This document shows, in pieces, positions 49,801-52,569 of a stretch of 64,000 nt of DNA. A program made the position numbers and the translations under genes. The DNA is from Sabellastarte sp. h YS-2021 (lineage: Eukaryota; Annelida; Polychaeta; Sabellida; Sabellidae): NCBI GenBank assembly GCA_964017235.1, contig OZ024935.1, forward strand, positions 2,542,001 through 2,606,000. The letters run 5' to 3'. The notes beneath the pieces were generated by a model, which made no database searches, was not told the origin of the DNA, and worked only from the letters and a program-made list of their open reading frames with translations. The first letter of the stretch is position 1. The number at the start of each line of letters is the position of its first letter.

Positions 49801-49831
49801 AAAAAGTGAGAGCCAGGCCAGCTTGGTATGA
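4770..49831 (+). CDS. ACTR5: ACTR5 / Arp5, INO80-complex actin-related protein (16 coding exons)
   Basis: Arp5 is a nuclear actin-related protein which, with Ies6, forms a module of the INO80 chromatin remodeller needed for nucleosome sliding. The gene model joins 4770-4890, 11082-11272, 13925-14036, 14693-14788, 15026-15219, 19716-19832, 25393-25488, 26833-26916, 27090-27200, 28399-28458, 28838-29021, 44168-44235, 46249-46343, 47106-47177, 48864-48981 and 49505-49831. All introns are GT-AG and all phases agree, giving 681 aa (human Arp5 is about 607). Family marks seen include [15 protein letters not shown] (first phosphate loop), [70 protein letters not shown] and [10 protein letters not shown]. 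Residues about 278-525 are the charged Arp5-specific insert. The ATG at 4770 is the first in its frame. Intron 6 hosts a complete LTR retrotransposon and intron 11 is about 15 kb. Several junctions have duplicated decoys. Confidence 0.95.
4891..5344 (+). other. ACTR5: Intron 1, 5' portion, nothing notable
   Basis: AT-rich sequence with a C8 then A8 run at 5219-5236. I see no coding or repeat structure before family A begins at about 5345. Confidence 0.6.
7252..7348. repeat. Poly(C)/poly(G) inverted pair
   Basis: A run of about 15 C (from 7258) faces a G-rich tract ending in about 10 G near 7341, each next to AACC/GGTT. The pair could form a GC hairpin of about 90 bp in otherwise AT-rich DNA. 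It is probably a slippage product. Confidence 0.5.
8146..8968. mobile_element. Foldback/MITE element with long repetitive TIRs and 8-bp TSD
   Basis: The terminal inverted repeats are about 130 bp (about 8150-8282 and 8838-8965). Each is built of a 16-bp unit like GGAAAAAATGCCTCCT, in opposite orientation on the two sides. The flanks carry a perfect 8-bp direct repeat GGACATAC (8138-8145 and 8969-8976), the expected target-site duplication of hAT-type insertion. The 550-bp centre has no recognisable protein. It is inserted into family A copy 1. Confidence 0.8.
9190..9896 (+). mobile_element. CR1-like LINE 3' relic with frameshifts
   Basis: Pieces of the C-terminal reverse-transcriptase region are readable in order across several frames: [47 protein letters not shown] and [11 protein letters not shown], then [14 protein letters not shown]. 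This order is typical of CR1/Jockey-type LINEs. At least two frame changes and stops break it. The 3' end is AGATTAAGCGCAATAGAAG followed by an (AGAAT)n tail, as CR1 elements have. It abuts the end of family A copy 1. Confidence 0.85.
9897..11081 (+). other. ACTR5: Intron 1, 3' portion
   Basis: It contains a small MITE-like fragment at about 10016-10108 (GTATTCATGAATGG to GACTTGGCTAAGAAC and GGTGAATTACGCC), related to the element at 60017-60600. A segment at 10290-10360 loosely matches the 169-bp unit of the 12060 array. The rest shows nothing. Confidence 0.5.
11082..11272 (+). CDS. ACTR5: ACTR5 exon 2, residues 41-104
   Basis: It completes the phosphate-1 loop ([10 protein letters not shown]) and carries [18 protein letters not shown] and [14 protein letters not shown], which align with the N-terminal actin lobe of Arp5. 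Acceptor AG is at 11080-11081 and donor GTGACA at 11273. Phase is 1 in and 0 out. Confidence 0.92.
11273..12059 (+). other. ACTR5: Intron 2, 5' portion with two copies of a dispersed segment
   Basis: A block ending GTTAATAGCTTGTATGGGAT occurs twice (about 11745-11835 and 11900-11992), each preceded by TTTCCAGACATTTTA. This is a degenerate tandem repeat of about 155 bp that leads into the 169-bp array. Confidence 0.55.
12060..13310. repeat. 169-bp tandem array, about 7.4 copies (intron 2)
   Basis: The unit contains AATGGCGGCCATTTTGAATT, TTTTTGCCAAAAATGGC, CTTAACCGTGCGAGATAGAG and CGACCCACAGGGTATCT. The GCGGCC centre sits in a palindrome (AAAATGGC GGCCATTTT). Two monomer variants are visible: type A with TCTAAGGAATGTA and type B with TCTGAGCATTGTATT. 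In order they run A, B, A, B, B, A, then a diverged unit and a partial one. The array produces long apparent reading frames on both strands that are not genes. Confidence 0.9.
13614..13834. mobile_element. Small MITE with AGAGTAAGAAATCTA termini
   Basis: The left end TAGAGTAAGAAATCTAAAAT faces a right end that is its inverse (TTAGATTTCTTACTCTA). Inner GTGGCGAATTT-type blocks are also inverted. Both ends have TA outermost, which could be a TA target duplication. Length is about 220 bp and it is non-coding. Confidence 0.7.
13925..14036 (+). CDS. ACTR5: ACTR5 exon 3, residues 105-141
   Basis: It encodes [13 protein letters not shown], then [19 protein letters not shown]. The HP(I/V)VLxE(A/P)VCNP block is diagnostic for Arp5. 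Acceptor AG is at 13923-13924 and donor GTATGT at 14037. Phase is 0 in and 1 out. Confidence 0.93.
14037..14692 (+). other. ACTR5: Intron 3 with a degenerate short tandem repeat
   Basis: About 14410-14625 repeats a 55-60 bp unit with TTTATTTAATC/TTTATTTGACC and CAGTGTGTATGAAA blocks, about four loose copies. Nothing else is notable. Confidence 0.5.
14693..14788 (+). CDS. ACTR5: ACTR5 exon 4, residues 142-173
   Basis: It encodes [20 protein letters not shown] followed by ALFSL, the conserved core helix and strand of the Arp5 actin fold. Acceptor AG is at 14691-14692 and donor GTACTT at 14789. Phase is 1 in and 1 out. Confidence 0.95.
15026..15219 (+). CDS. ACTR5: ACTR5 exon 5, residues 174-238
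   Basis: It encodes the second phosphate-binding region ([19 protein letters not shown]), then [15 protein letters not shown] and [14 protein letters not shown]. Donor GTAAGT at 15220 is a strong consensus. Phase is 1 in and 0 out. Confidence 0.95.
15450..17570. mobile_element. TIR element split by family A copy 2
   Basis: The block CATGAAGTGGGTCGATTTTT occurs at 15540 and 15729. Its inverse occurs twice at about 17517-17556 (GACCCACTTCATG). These look like the two ends of one inverted-repeat element into whose centre the family A copy (15945-17382) was inserted. Exact ends are uncertain. Confidence 0.5.
15945..17382 (+). repeat. Family A dispersed repeat, copy 2 (intron 5)
   Basis: It is nearly identical to copy 1 from TTCACCGAAGTTCGACTGAT onward and ends at the same GGGCCGCTTCGTTTTTGTCA terminus. 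The extreme left end with GCGGCCC is missing and there is a large internal deletion relative to copy 1. The high identity to copy 1 over the first 1 kb suggests recent spread. Confidence 0.8.
17940..19082 (+). repeat. Family B dispersed repeat, copy 1 (intron 5)
   Basis: It shares ordered blocks with 45608-46196: GTGGGTGTTCCACAG, GTTGCCATGGCAAC, AAAATGGC(T/C)GCCATATCACA and CCTAAGATTTTCCCAAATCT, then GCTGGGGTTCTTGCCTG. The first part is itself duplicated (about 17955-18100 and 18110-18255). No protein is visible. Confidence 0.7.
19120..19625. repeat. Tandem array of about 155 bp, 3+ copies, just upstream of exon 6
   Basis: The unit contains AATCGAATTCAAACTTGACA, TTTCGAAATTGGTGT and TTTTTTGTCCGTTTGT. 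AAACTTGAC recurs near 19201, 19359 and 19510. The array ends about 90 bp before the exon 6 acceptor. Confidence 0.8.
19716..19832 (+). CDS. ACTR5: ACTR5 exon 6, residues 239-277
   Basis: It encodes [20 protein letters not shown] followed by [15 protein letters not shown], matching the Arp5 segment before the large insert. The acceptor follows a T-rich tract (AG at 19714-19715). The donor is GTGAGT at 19833, phase 0. The following intron holds the LTR retrotransposon. Confidence 0.93.
20023..20274 (+). repeat. 5' LTR
   Basis: 252 bp from TGTTTGGAAATACTG to AACTTGAAAACA. It matches the 3' LTR except at 20094. Confidence 0.95.
20275..20287 (+). other. Primer-binding site (tRNA-Leu type)
   Basis: TGGTGTCAGAAGT starts directly after the 5' LTR. 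It is complementary to the 3' end of eukaryotic tRNA-Leu (…ACTTCTGACACCA); the match stops after 13 nt. Confidence 0.8.
20487..22979 (+). CDS. LTR retrotransposon Gag-protease-RT-RNase H polyprotein, stopped early
   Basis: This 830-aa frame opens about 210 bp after the LTR. Residues 1-230 are a Gag-like capsid region. Two Cys/His knuckles follow at about 234-270 (CKYCGQSH… and [14 protein letters not shown]). The aspartic protease has [12 protein letters not shown] (DTG at 327-329). The RT runs about 455-640 with [20 protein letters not shown] and [13 protein letters not shown], then RNase H with [13 protein letters not shown] and [14 protein letters not shown]. Two lesions are visible. The catalytic box reads IADYILVIG, so Tyr (codon 22326-22328, residue 614) stands where the second Asp of the YxDD-type box belongs. 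An in-frame TAG (22977-22979) ends the frame within RNase H right after ESDH. The same frame continues downstream into integrase, so one stop separates them. Confidence 0.95.
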   Translation: MTEDQPSQNQGAAAAVTQPVYIPGNFPLPAPLEYKGDVYSNWKFFRLQWEDYEVATQLNTKSEEMRIATLRSVMGKECLRIYTHLDIPEADKKQVKKTLDALEKHFQPTKNTVYERYIFNSCSQGQSESIEQYVARLRQLASTCDYGSLTEEVIRDRLILGIKDSAARARMFCKPDLNLAEAINMCRIAELLEIQLQKIGAPDESIHYAKQGAKQKRKTQKKDVEPKRGQKQKCKYCGQSHEFGKQKCPAYGKKCSKCAKMNHFAAVCKQSQKQVHIVHDVSSSDESIMHIDHYVGSVKTHGKQLVVSLELSQEKTRTGKILPCLLDTGTSVNVISDRDYNEICDRPKLKESNAKLHLYDGSWMKPLGIGTVYGKYNGQTYKLGFQVVPTSVTQKPLLSANTCEKLGVLTVHIPEQTNYARVDSADMAEAGITTEFADVFTGTGCFPGECHLELEPHAKPVQHVPRCVPVAIREAVKEQLDDMERRDIIAKVTEPTDWISSMVVVKKPNKLRICIDPKDLNAAIKKPRFQMPTIDEMLPRLQNAKIFSVLDAREGFYHIKLDKQSSILTTFWTPFGRYRWLRMSFGISSAPEEYQRRQQEILEGLKGVEVIADYILVIGSGITDSDAVKDHDRNLKALLQRARESNLKLNKKKLKLRLHQVPYMGHLLTADGLKPDEEKIKAVKDMPKPASKQDVQRFLGFVNYLSKFAPHLSDVCEPLRRLLDKDTIWTWQKQQEKAFKEAKRVVTMQPVLKFYSLNEEVTLQCDASEKGLGATLLQNKQPVAFASRALSKTEQNYAQIEKECLSIVFGCERFRQYLLGRNTIYVESDH
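22980..24461 (+). CDS. LTR retrotransposon integrase part, in frame after the TAG
   Basis: The frame continues without another stop from 22980; the first internal ATG is at 23037. Numbered from that ATG (474 aa), it holds the end of RNase H ([12 protein letters not shown]), an integrase zinc-binding HHCC site (H137, H140, C160, C163) and a complete D,D-35-E core (D201 in GIDLF, D254 in VTDNGPQ, E290 in NGKAESAVK). A basic tail follows. The integrase catalytic triad is intact. No separate promoter or frameshift site is visible, so this part was originally the C-terminal half of one Gag-Pol. Confidence 0.93.
   Translation, partial: PLEVIFKKPLLSAPKRQQRMLLRLQHYNLDVNYKKGSEMYIADFLSRASLPHSQDKTNDYDIFSLELENMNFAEFLHISDTRLQQIQKLTCSDCQLQTLKTTILAGWPNCKDEIHPSIREFWSMREELTMQNGIIYKGHRVIIPKAMRAELLSRIHSSHLGAEACLRKARDVVFWPHMNADIKEEVGNCATCNESIDNQQKEPLLTHEIPSRPWSKLGIDLFSIRGKDYMVTVDFYSDFWEVDRLYSTTTDAVVKKLKRHFSRYGRPDAVVTDNGPQLVSDEFQKFSTDWEFAHITSSPYHSSSNGKAESAVKIVKKLIRKTQKDGTDIHKAILDWHNTPTVGMNSSPAQHLMSRRTQTLLPTSERLLQPEVVPDVHDKITQKRQQAKKLYDKHAKPLPQLEIGEPVYVKPLPQTNNKTWKEGVCTEKLSQRSYKVAVDGKTVRRNRIHLKEKIQDNTTSEEQIEHSTQDQPTEVRRSTRNKKAPDVYQAGFS
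24535..24545 (+). other. Polypurine tract
   Basis: GAAAAAAAGGA lies immediately upstream of the 3' LTR. It is the expected plus-strand primer site. Confidence 0.85.
24546..24797 (+). repeat. 3' LTR
   Basis: 252 bp with one difference from the 5' LTR (A at 24617). It is followed by the GTCTGC target duplication. Confidence 0.95.
24804..25392 (+). other. ACTR5: Intron 6 after the retrotransposon, nothing notable
   Basis: AT-rich intron without visible repeats or frames. It ends in a TATCTTTGTCAG acceptor. Confidence 0.55.
25393..25488 (+). CDS. ACTR5: ACTR5 exon 7, residues 278-309
   Basis: It encodes [20 protein letters not shown] then AAKKREEK, the highly charged helical start of the Arp5-specific insert (compare the EEKQERRQQQLRRLQ-type segment of vertebrate Arp5). 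Donor GTACGT is at 25489. Phase is 0 in and 0 out. Confidence 0.92.
25870..26258 (+). mobile_element. tRNA-derived SINE, interrupted by a second SINE
   Basis: The head at about 25870-25935 looks tRNA-like: ATGGTAACACACTCACC, then a B-box-like GAGTTTGAATCC. The body resumes after 26142 and ends in GATGTAAAACACTG then (AATA)n, a typical SINE tail. A second SINE (25982-26130) splits it. Confidence 0.6.
25982..26130 (-). mobile_element. Nested tRNA-derived SINE with 12-bp TSD
   Basis: On the minus strand the head reads CAGTGGCCTAGTGGTTAGCA (A-box-like), then GTGGGTTTGACCCCC (B-box-like). It is flanked by perfect TTGCAGTTTATA repeats at 25970-25981 and 26131-26142, a classic LINE-mediated target duplication. 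Confidence 0.8.
26662..26870 (+). repeat. ACTR5: Tandem duplication covering the exon 8 acceptor
   Basis: A 95-bp unit is present twice, 114 bp apart (26662-26756 and 26776-26870), nearly identical. It covers TCATGTATTCAGACTG, the ATTCACAG acceptor and the first 38 nt of exon 8. The upstream copy has acceptor AG at 26717-26718 but then reads into TAG and has no donor, so it is a decoy. Confidence 0.9.
26833..26916 (+). CDS. ACTR5: ACTR5 exon 8, residues 310-337
   Basis: It encodes [20 protein letters not shown] then EEDEKRYR, a coiled-coil-like part of the insert. Acceptor AG is at 26831-26832 and donor GTGAGA at 26917. The downstream member of the duplicated pair is used because only it reads through to a donor in phase. 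Confidence 0.92.
27090..27200 (+). CDS. ACTR5: ACTR5 exon 9, residues 338-374
   Basis: It encodes [20 protein letters not shown] then [17 protein letters not shown], aligning with the LNMDSPEELQSYIQKL-type helix of vertebrate Arp5. Donor GTAAGT at 27201 is the first of a series of duplicated donors. Confidence 0.92.
27172..27730 (+). repeat. ACTR5: Tandem array of the exon 9 donor junction
   Basis: A unit of about 75-110 bp starts with exon 9 sequence (AACAGGATACAGGAAGAGGC, then CACT) and the donor, then GTGTGTGTGGCTGGGTGTAT. It repeats about six times with rising divergence. GT donors lie at 27201 (real), 27290, 27462, 27536 and 27646; the 27376 copy is weakened. Confidence 0.85.
27731..28398 (+). 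other. ACTR5: Intron 9 remainder, nothing notable
   Basis: AT-rich sequence with no repeat or frame I can name. It ends in the TTATCTACAG acceptor. Confidence 0.5.
28399..28458 (+). CDS. ACTR5: ACTR5 exon 10, residues 375-394
   Basis: A small 60-nt exon encoding [20 protein letters not shown], a Lys/Ser-rich linker in the insert, possibly a nuclear localisation signal. It is the least conserved exon. Support comes from consensus AG (28397-28398), GTGAGT (28459) and phase fit. As a 20-codon cassette it could be skipped without frame loss. Confidence 0.8.
28838..29021 (+). CDS. ACTR5: ACTR5 exon 11, residues 395-455
   Basis: It encodes [20 protein letters not shown] then [20 protein letters not shown] and [11 protein letters not shown], a strongly basic helical stretch of the insert. 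Donor GTAAGA is at 29022, phase 1. A decayed second copy of the donor region lies 112 bp downstream. Confidence 0.92.
29100..29170 (+). repeat. ACTR5: Decayed duplicate of the exon 11 donor region
   Basis: Here AGCATCACTGAGTTAGCCCA then GGGTAAGAA mirrors the exon 11 end (ATCATCACCGAGCTAGCTCA then GGGTAAGAA), and the intronic ACACAG(C/A)GAATGTA also repeats. A usable GT lies at 29134. Using it would add 112 nt including a stop. Confidence 0.85.
29346..30758 (+). repeat. Family A dispersed repeat, copy 3, left part (intron 11)
   Basis: It starts at CGCGGCCCATCAGGGGCGCT and follows copy 1 block by block but with more divergence. It breaks at 30758, and family A resumes at 37770 with CTTGCTCCCACCTC, matching 6673 onward in copy 1. 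The 7-kb interruption is the DIRS-like element. Confidence 0.85.
30759..30972 (+). repeat. DIRS left inverted terminal repeat
   Basis: It contains ACACTTGGGTAGGCGTGGCT, GCCACGTACACCGTACATAG and GGTGACCTAATTCACTCTGC. All are found inverted at the right end. Confidence 0.92.
31800..33700 (+). pseudogene. DIRS 5' coding region relic, probably Gag
   Basis: Many short frames in all phases with no long open one. Position between the left ITR and the RT relic suggests the Gag region; no domain is recognisable. A LINE tail is inserted near 33130-33245. Confidence 0.45.
33130..33245 (+). mobile_element. Short LINE 3' tail inside the DIRS relic
   Basis: TGATGCGCCTTAGAGTCTGT, then GGAGATTAAGCGCTATAAAA and repeats of TTAGAATTA, match the CR1-like 3' tail type also seen near 9880 and, inverted, near 52600 and 52960. 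Confidence 0.6.
33750..34700 (+). pseudogene. DIRS reverse transcriptase-RNase H relic
   Basis: [12 protein letters not shown] (about 33870-33910) matches the conserved PFGLxT block of DIRS RT. RNase H follows, with [14 protein letters not shown], then SNNSDCLV and finally [16 protein letters not shown] (about 34625-34675), the terminal PGxxNxLADxLSR block. The catalytic YxDD-type box is not readable. Frames change repeatedly and stops are frequent. Confidence 0.8.
35630..36387. repeat. Two identical 348-bp direct repeats with a 62-bp spacer
   Basis: 35630-35977 and 36040-36387 appear identical base for base, separated by 62 bp of unrelated sequence (35978-36039). They are more GC-rich than the surrounding DIRS relic. 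The repeat contains a hairpin (AGCGGAAA…TTTCCGCT). On the minus strand TATATAAGGTC lies near one end. The layout repeat-short spacer-repeat resembles a terminal-repeat miniature element (TRIM-like), but ends are not TG…CA, no PBS is seen and no target duplication is obvious. Confidence 0.85.
36450..36525 (+). repeat. Poly(G), (TA)n and poly(T) cluster
   Basis: A run of about 20 G, then AGTGGGGGGGG, (AT)n and a run of T. It could form G-quadruplexes and is prone to assembly or slippage error. Confidence 0.8.
37150..37300 (+). mobile_element. Possible tRNA-derived SINE head inside the DIRS relic
   Basis: GTTAGTGCAGTGGTTAATGC resembles an A box. GGTTTTGGGTTCAATTGC, about 60 bp later, resembles a B box. 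No tail or target duplication is defined. Confidence 0.4.
37354..37470 (+). repeat. DIRS internal complementary region
   Basis: The first half (CCCAAGTGTTTTCATATGGT… to GAAATAAAA) is the inverse of the left element end. The second half (AATTTCATATTTTTAAATGT… to CATATGAAAACA) is the inverse of the right end. The halves meet at a shared AA/TT, marking the circular junction used in DIRS replication. Confidence 0.9.
37531..37769 (+). repeat. DIRS right inverted terminal repeat
   Basis: It is the inverse of 30759-30972 over about 190 bp. The outermost 50 bp differ from the left end, as is usual for DIRS elements. Confidence 0.92.
37770..39160 (+). repeat. Family A dispersed repeat, copy 3, right part
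   Basis: It resumes exactly where the left part stops and ends near GGGCCGCTCGTTTTTGTTAG, the shared right terminus. Adjacent 39303-39326 has GTCAGCTGAC in tandem. 39340-39385 is CpG-rich (GTACGCGTCCGCGTACGCGT). Confidence 0.75.
39690..42845. repeat. 155-bp tandem array, about 20 copies (intron 11)
   Basis: The unit contains CAGCTATAACATAGTGAAAT, CATAGCTGAGTAATAGCTAC, TTGAGTAAATCAGTTGTAA and CTATTGCATTTAGAGAATTT. The CAGCTATAACATAGT block recurs every 155 bp (39966, 40121, 40276, 40431, 40586 and so on). Monomers come in TTATTCAGCTAC and TTGTTCACCTAC forms. Some two-monomer blocks are near identical, such as around 40660 and 40810. A lone related monomer lies at about 7540-7650 in intron 1. 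Confidence 0.92.
42846..43680. repeat. 146-bp tandem array, nearly 6 copies, with TCAAGGTCA sites
   Basis: The unit contains CTTATAACTCGCTTATTATT, GGTCCTACAGGTTTGG and ATCATGGGCTGGGAAT, then ACCCCTCCTTCAAGGTCAAA. TCAAGGTCA, an exact NR5A/ERR-type extended half-site, is intact near 42917, 43060, 43356 and 43501 and altered near 43208 and 43648. Diverged single copies lie near 18740-18860 and 44525-44640. Confidence 0.88.
43681..44167 (+). other. ACTR5: Intron 11, last part
   Basis: No repeat is defined. It ends with CTGTATTTCCAG, the exon 12 acceptor. Apparent frames here are AT/TC-rich noise. Confidence 0.5.
44168..44235 (+). CDS. ACTR5: ACTR5 exon 12, residues 456-478
   Basis: It encodes [20 protein letters not shown] then KEI. 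The DTFGxxDxDWxVYKEI pattern is typical of the end of the Arp5 insert. Donor is GTGAGT at 44236. Phase is 1 in and 0 out. Confidence 0.92.
44236..45607 (+). other. ACTR5: Intron 12, 5' portion with SINE-like and duplicated segments
   Basis: 44525-44640 is a diverged unit of the 146-bp array family. About 44860-45005 is SINE-like (CAGTGCGCTTGGTCC, AGGATTGAATTCACAG). 45100-45180 and 45545-45608 are diverged duplicates (AAAGGGAC(G/A)TAAA … CGTTGTTGCCCA). Confidence 0.5.
45170..45212 (+). repeat. ACTR5: Duplicate of the exon 13 acceptor region
   Basis: TTTTTCTGATTGGGAGTTAA, then GTTTGCTGTGTTGATTGTTTCAG, is a close copy of 46198-46248, which ends at the real exon 13 acceptor. A family B element later inserted between the copies. 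After its AG no exon 13 sequence follows, so it is a decoy acceptor. Confidence 0.8.
45608..46196 (+). mobile_element. Family B element, copy 2, with AACCCCAGCC termini
   Basis: The left end is AACCCCAGCCCATAAAGG followed by CTGGGGTT (itself a hairpin). The right end carries the inverse GGGCTGGGGTT. The interior matches 17940-19082. About 590 bp, non-coding. Confidence 0.7.
46249..46343 (+). CDS. ACTR5: ACTR5 exon 13, residues 479-510
   Basis: It encodes [20 protein letters not shown] then [11 protein letters not shown], the acidic end of the insert. Acceptor AG is at 46247-46248. Donor GTGAGT is at 46344, phase 2. The donor is the first unit of a minisatellite. Confidence 0.92.
46328..46840 (+). 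repeat. ACTR5: Minisatellite seeded by the exon 13 donor
   Basis: A unit of about 35-50 bp, GAGTACAGAGAGTGAGTAAA with ATGAGTATAAAACT, repeats about a dozen times. The first unit contains the last exon 13 codons and the real donor. Most units keep a GTGAGT donor-like site. Confidence 0.9.
47106..47177 (+). CDS. ACTR5: ACTR5 exon 14, residues 510-534
   Basis: It encodes [20 protein letters not shown] then VEQIR; the actin fold resumes at [13 protein letters not shown]. Donor GTCAGT is at 47178. The acceptor TGCAGTTGCAG offers two AGs six bases apart, both in frame, so residues Cys-Ser may be optional. Confidence 0.88.
48103..48253. mobile_element. 151-bp near-perfect palindrome (miniature foldback)
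   Basis: Arms of about 73 bp meet around GAGCGCAGTGCGCGAG with only a few bases of loop. CTCTATGACCTCTATAAAAG and its inverse CTTTTATAGAGGTCATAAAG are examples. Arms match at roughly 85%. It may be a MITE or a promoter-like inversion. If transcribed it would form a long hairpin. Confidence 0.75.
48751..48822 (+). pseudogene. ACTR5: Decayed duplicate of the exon 15 acceptor and 5' exon
   Basis: TATTGTTGACAGGGT and CAGCCCTCCAT match the real exon 15 start 88 bp downstream. Inside are in-frame stops (ATGAGTTGA, CTAAGC) where the real exon reads through. Its acceptor AG (48774-48775) remains intact. Confidence 0.85.
48864..48981 (+). CDS. ACTR5: ACTR5 exon 15, residues 534-573
   Basis: It encodes [20 protein letters not shown] then [10 protein letters not shown] and NRVVQ. 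The FQPSxxGxEQAGxAE block is strongly Arp5-specific. Acceptor AG is at 48862-48863 and donor GTGAGG at 48982. Phase is 2 in and 0 out. Confidence 0.95.
49505..49831 (+). CDS. ACTR5: ACTR5 exon 16 (last coding), residues 574-681
   Basis: It encodes the adenosine-motif region [20 protein letters not shown], then [20 protein letters not shown] and [10 protein letters not shown], with [18 protein letters not shown] near the end. It stops at TGA 49829-49831. The usual LTGG of the adenosine loop reads ITGS here, an altered residue worth noting. Confidence 0.95.
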   Translation, partial: HVFITGSCGCLPHFKPRLEHELLMLRPFQSSFQVHSAANPELDSWKGARQWGMSGSFNTKAVTRAEYEEHGSGYLKEDSVTNRYFPSPGGGVQGEETLIKSESQASLV

Positions 49832-51440
49832 ACACGAGGAGCAGAAGTGAAGATATGGGATCATTGTATTAGTGTGGCTTCTAGAATGCATTTCTTTGGA
49901 GAAGTCCTCCCTCTCAGTACAGGGACCAGTCCCTCAGTAACATGGATCAGGATGCATGTTAAGACTCATTCTCTTAAGTTTTAGTTTCTCAACCTGATAT
50001 TTTTCATGTTGTTCACACCTACAACTATTGATTTTTGACCTGCAGCATCCCATGTCAATTTTGCCCATTATTTGTTGAGTGGATTTGGTTGATTTCATCT
50101 TGTGGGGAAGATATTACGCTGCAAAGCAGTAAATTAACTATAATTAGACTGATTTGGGATGAACATGTGTTTTTCAAAAGTTTACACATTATTTTAAAAT
50201 CTTCCCTCATATTTTATCCCCTCTCTCGCTTCCAGTTTATGAAATATTCAGAAGCATAGACAAAAAATACTGTGCAAAATATAGTGCAACAGTCTGGCAT
50301 GGATGAGGAGCAAACTCATGTAGATTCAATGGGTTGAATGACTTGGATGATCTAACTCGTTCCCTTTGATTGTAGTCAGGTGTATACCTATACTCGTGTG
50401 TAGCATTATGGTTTATAAAATGATTCACTCTAATCTATTTTAACCTACTGCTTTGCAGGCAAAAGGCTGGAACTCAATGTGCTAAACTAACAGAGAGTTG
50501 GGTAAGAAATGATAGTCAAGAGACATAGGGTCATTAGTCAGGGTTGTGGGGTGTAAAAGAGGGAAAAATGCTTGATTTTTAAAGGGCAAGAAAAAGTTTG
50601 AATTCCCTAATGTTGATACGTAATTGCTGAAAGAAAAAATGCTTGAAGGATGTTTGAAATAGGTGATTTGAAGGAACTTCTGGGCAACTGTATTTGTTAT
50701 TTCTAGCTGAGGTGTATGGCTAGAGTTTTGTATTGGGTAATGCTGATTAGCTGTGTATTAGAACTTTATATGAACTTTTAGTAGAACCCAGTTTTGAACT
50801 GCACCCTATGTTATCTAGGATCCAGTGGAATAATGTCAATATTGATTTATCCATGATTATAAACAGGATGGATGTCGCCTAAATAATTGTTCAGTACCAA
50901 TAATACTTGAGTACAGGTTGCAAAACCAATCTGTTCTGTAGGAGCCATATCAACACCATTGTTATACAAAACATGATGCTTAATTTGATGCTAAAATCAT
51001 TTTAAGTCTAGAAATCTCCGATCTGAATTTTTTTCTTGAGGTTTTTGGAAGATCTAGTTTTTTTTTGTCCTAAGTATACAGCTAATAACACTGTGGCTAA
51101 AGTTGTTCACCTGTTCACAGAGGTTATATAAAAAACTTTCAAGATGGCAGGTAAAACCTCAGCTGTTTTTGTCTCATTTAAGAGTTTGTATTCTTCATCT
51201 CATTACAATTTTATCTCATTTTTAGATACAATTTGGCATGTTCAATCAAGTAAATCTTGTCCCTTAAAAACAGTTTGCATCACTGTTTCAGTTTCTCTGG
51301 TTTTTGCTGAAGCACTTACTGAGAGAAGCACCTGTTAAATTATATTTTATGTACCAATTTTGTGTTCAAAATATTATATATTTGAAAGTATTTATTTTTA
51401 TATGTGACTCAAAATAAAAGTTCTATGTGAATATACGAGG
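49832..51440 (+). other. ACTR5: Probable ACTR5 3' UTR
   Basis: No further coding exon is seen. The first well-placed polyadenylation signal I found is AATAAA at 51413-51418. The UTR could end earlier or be spliced. Confidence 0.45.
51413..51418 (+). terminator. ACTR5: Candidate polyadenylation signal of ACTR5
   Basis: AATAAA followed about 20-30 nt later by the T/G-rich GAGGTTTTATTTTTTGTTT, a plausible downstream element. Confidence 0.4.
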
Positions 51441-51584
51441 TTTTATTTTTTGTTTATGAATATATAGTAGACTAAAAGAATCTATTTCAGTTTTCTACAG
51501 CCTTCACACTTTTGGTCTCCAAAAGAGAAGCTACTGCAAATTGTAAGTTCAAACTGAGCTTCCTCAGATATTCAAACGTGTAAG

Positions 51585-51680
51585 GAAGCCGTGATGGTCT
51601 AGTGGTTAACTTGGCATTAAATCAGTTGGTTTTCAAATCCAGTTCATAGCAACTTGTGCGATTTACCAAAGGCCTGTCCT
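51585..51680 (+). mobile_element. tRNA-derived SINE fragment
   Basis: GTGATGGTCTAGTGGTTAAC resembles a tRNA A box, and GGTTTTCAAATCC about 45 bp on resembles a B box. The rest is too diverged to bound. Confidence 0.55.
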
Positions 51681-52076
51681 GACATGACTTTTTACTTTTA
51701 CAAACTTTAGCTTCAAAGATTAAGAGATTAGGACATTATCTTGGGTTGGTGAGTTGTCTCAAAGTCATAGATTAGTGAATCTCAACATTGATAAAAGGCT
51801 GAATGCAAGATCAATATCATCACTAGCCACTGTTCACTCTTGCCAGGACCACTCTGATTATGTGGTCAGGAGCATAATCTTGTTGGTTGTGTAAAAAATG
51901 AGTCAGAAAGGTTGGTAGAATAATTGCTGCAATCCTAGACCTCCATCCTATTTTCAAATGTTAAAAGCCTTTGAGAATGAGCCTCTCCATCCCAACTACT
52001 TCTATTTGAACTTATCAATCAAACTGTTAACACTCTTTGCAGTCACACTGATCTGATCAGTTGTAAGAGTTATTTT

Positions 52077-52381
52077 CAGGGTGTATCCAGTCAGAAAACC
52101 TGGAAATGTCATTGAATTCCATTATTTTTTTCCAGGCCTGGAAATGTCATGGAAATTGACTCCAGGTTTTGGAAAATTCATAAAGTGTCATGGAAATTAA
52201 AAGGCATCCTTTCCTTCATCCAGCATTTCAATACGAGGATACGTTCATTGCCTTGGCGGGAGCTCATGGCCTCGGTACATGTCTCTTTAATGCCACGAAG
52301 CATGTAAAAGGTCCATAATTTTAAAGCTTCAGTCATCGAAAAGTCATGGCAAAAATATTAAAATTTAGTGGATACACCCTG
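52077..52381. mobile_element. hAT-like MITE with CAGGGTGTATCCA ends
   Basis: Perfect 13-bp terminal inverted repeats: CAGGGTGTATCCA (52077-52089) and TGGATACACCCTG (52369-52381). TATTTT flanks both sides, consistent with a target duplication (hAT gives 8 bp, so this may be partial). The interior has repeats of GGAAATGTCATGGAAATT and no protein. Confidence 0.78.
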
Positions 52382-52569
52382 TATTTTTTCCACTCTTCAT
52401 TACATGACTAATCTTGTAAAGCTGGAGGTGAGTGATCAAGTCTCGTCAGAAAAAAGTCAATAGCAGAGTTGTCTCCTTACATAAGACTTTTCAGTCTGAA
52501 GACCTATCCATTGTAAGTCTTGTCTTCTCCATAATAAGACAGTACATCTTAAATTGGAAAATTACAGGA

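Noticed and set aside
51590-51665. A tRNA gene
   Set aside because: A- and B-box-like sequences are present but the stems do not pair well, so a SINE fragment is more likely.
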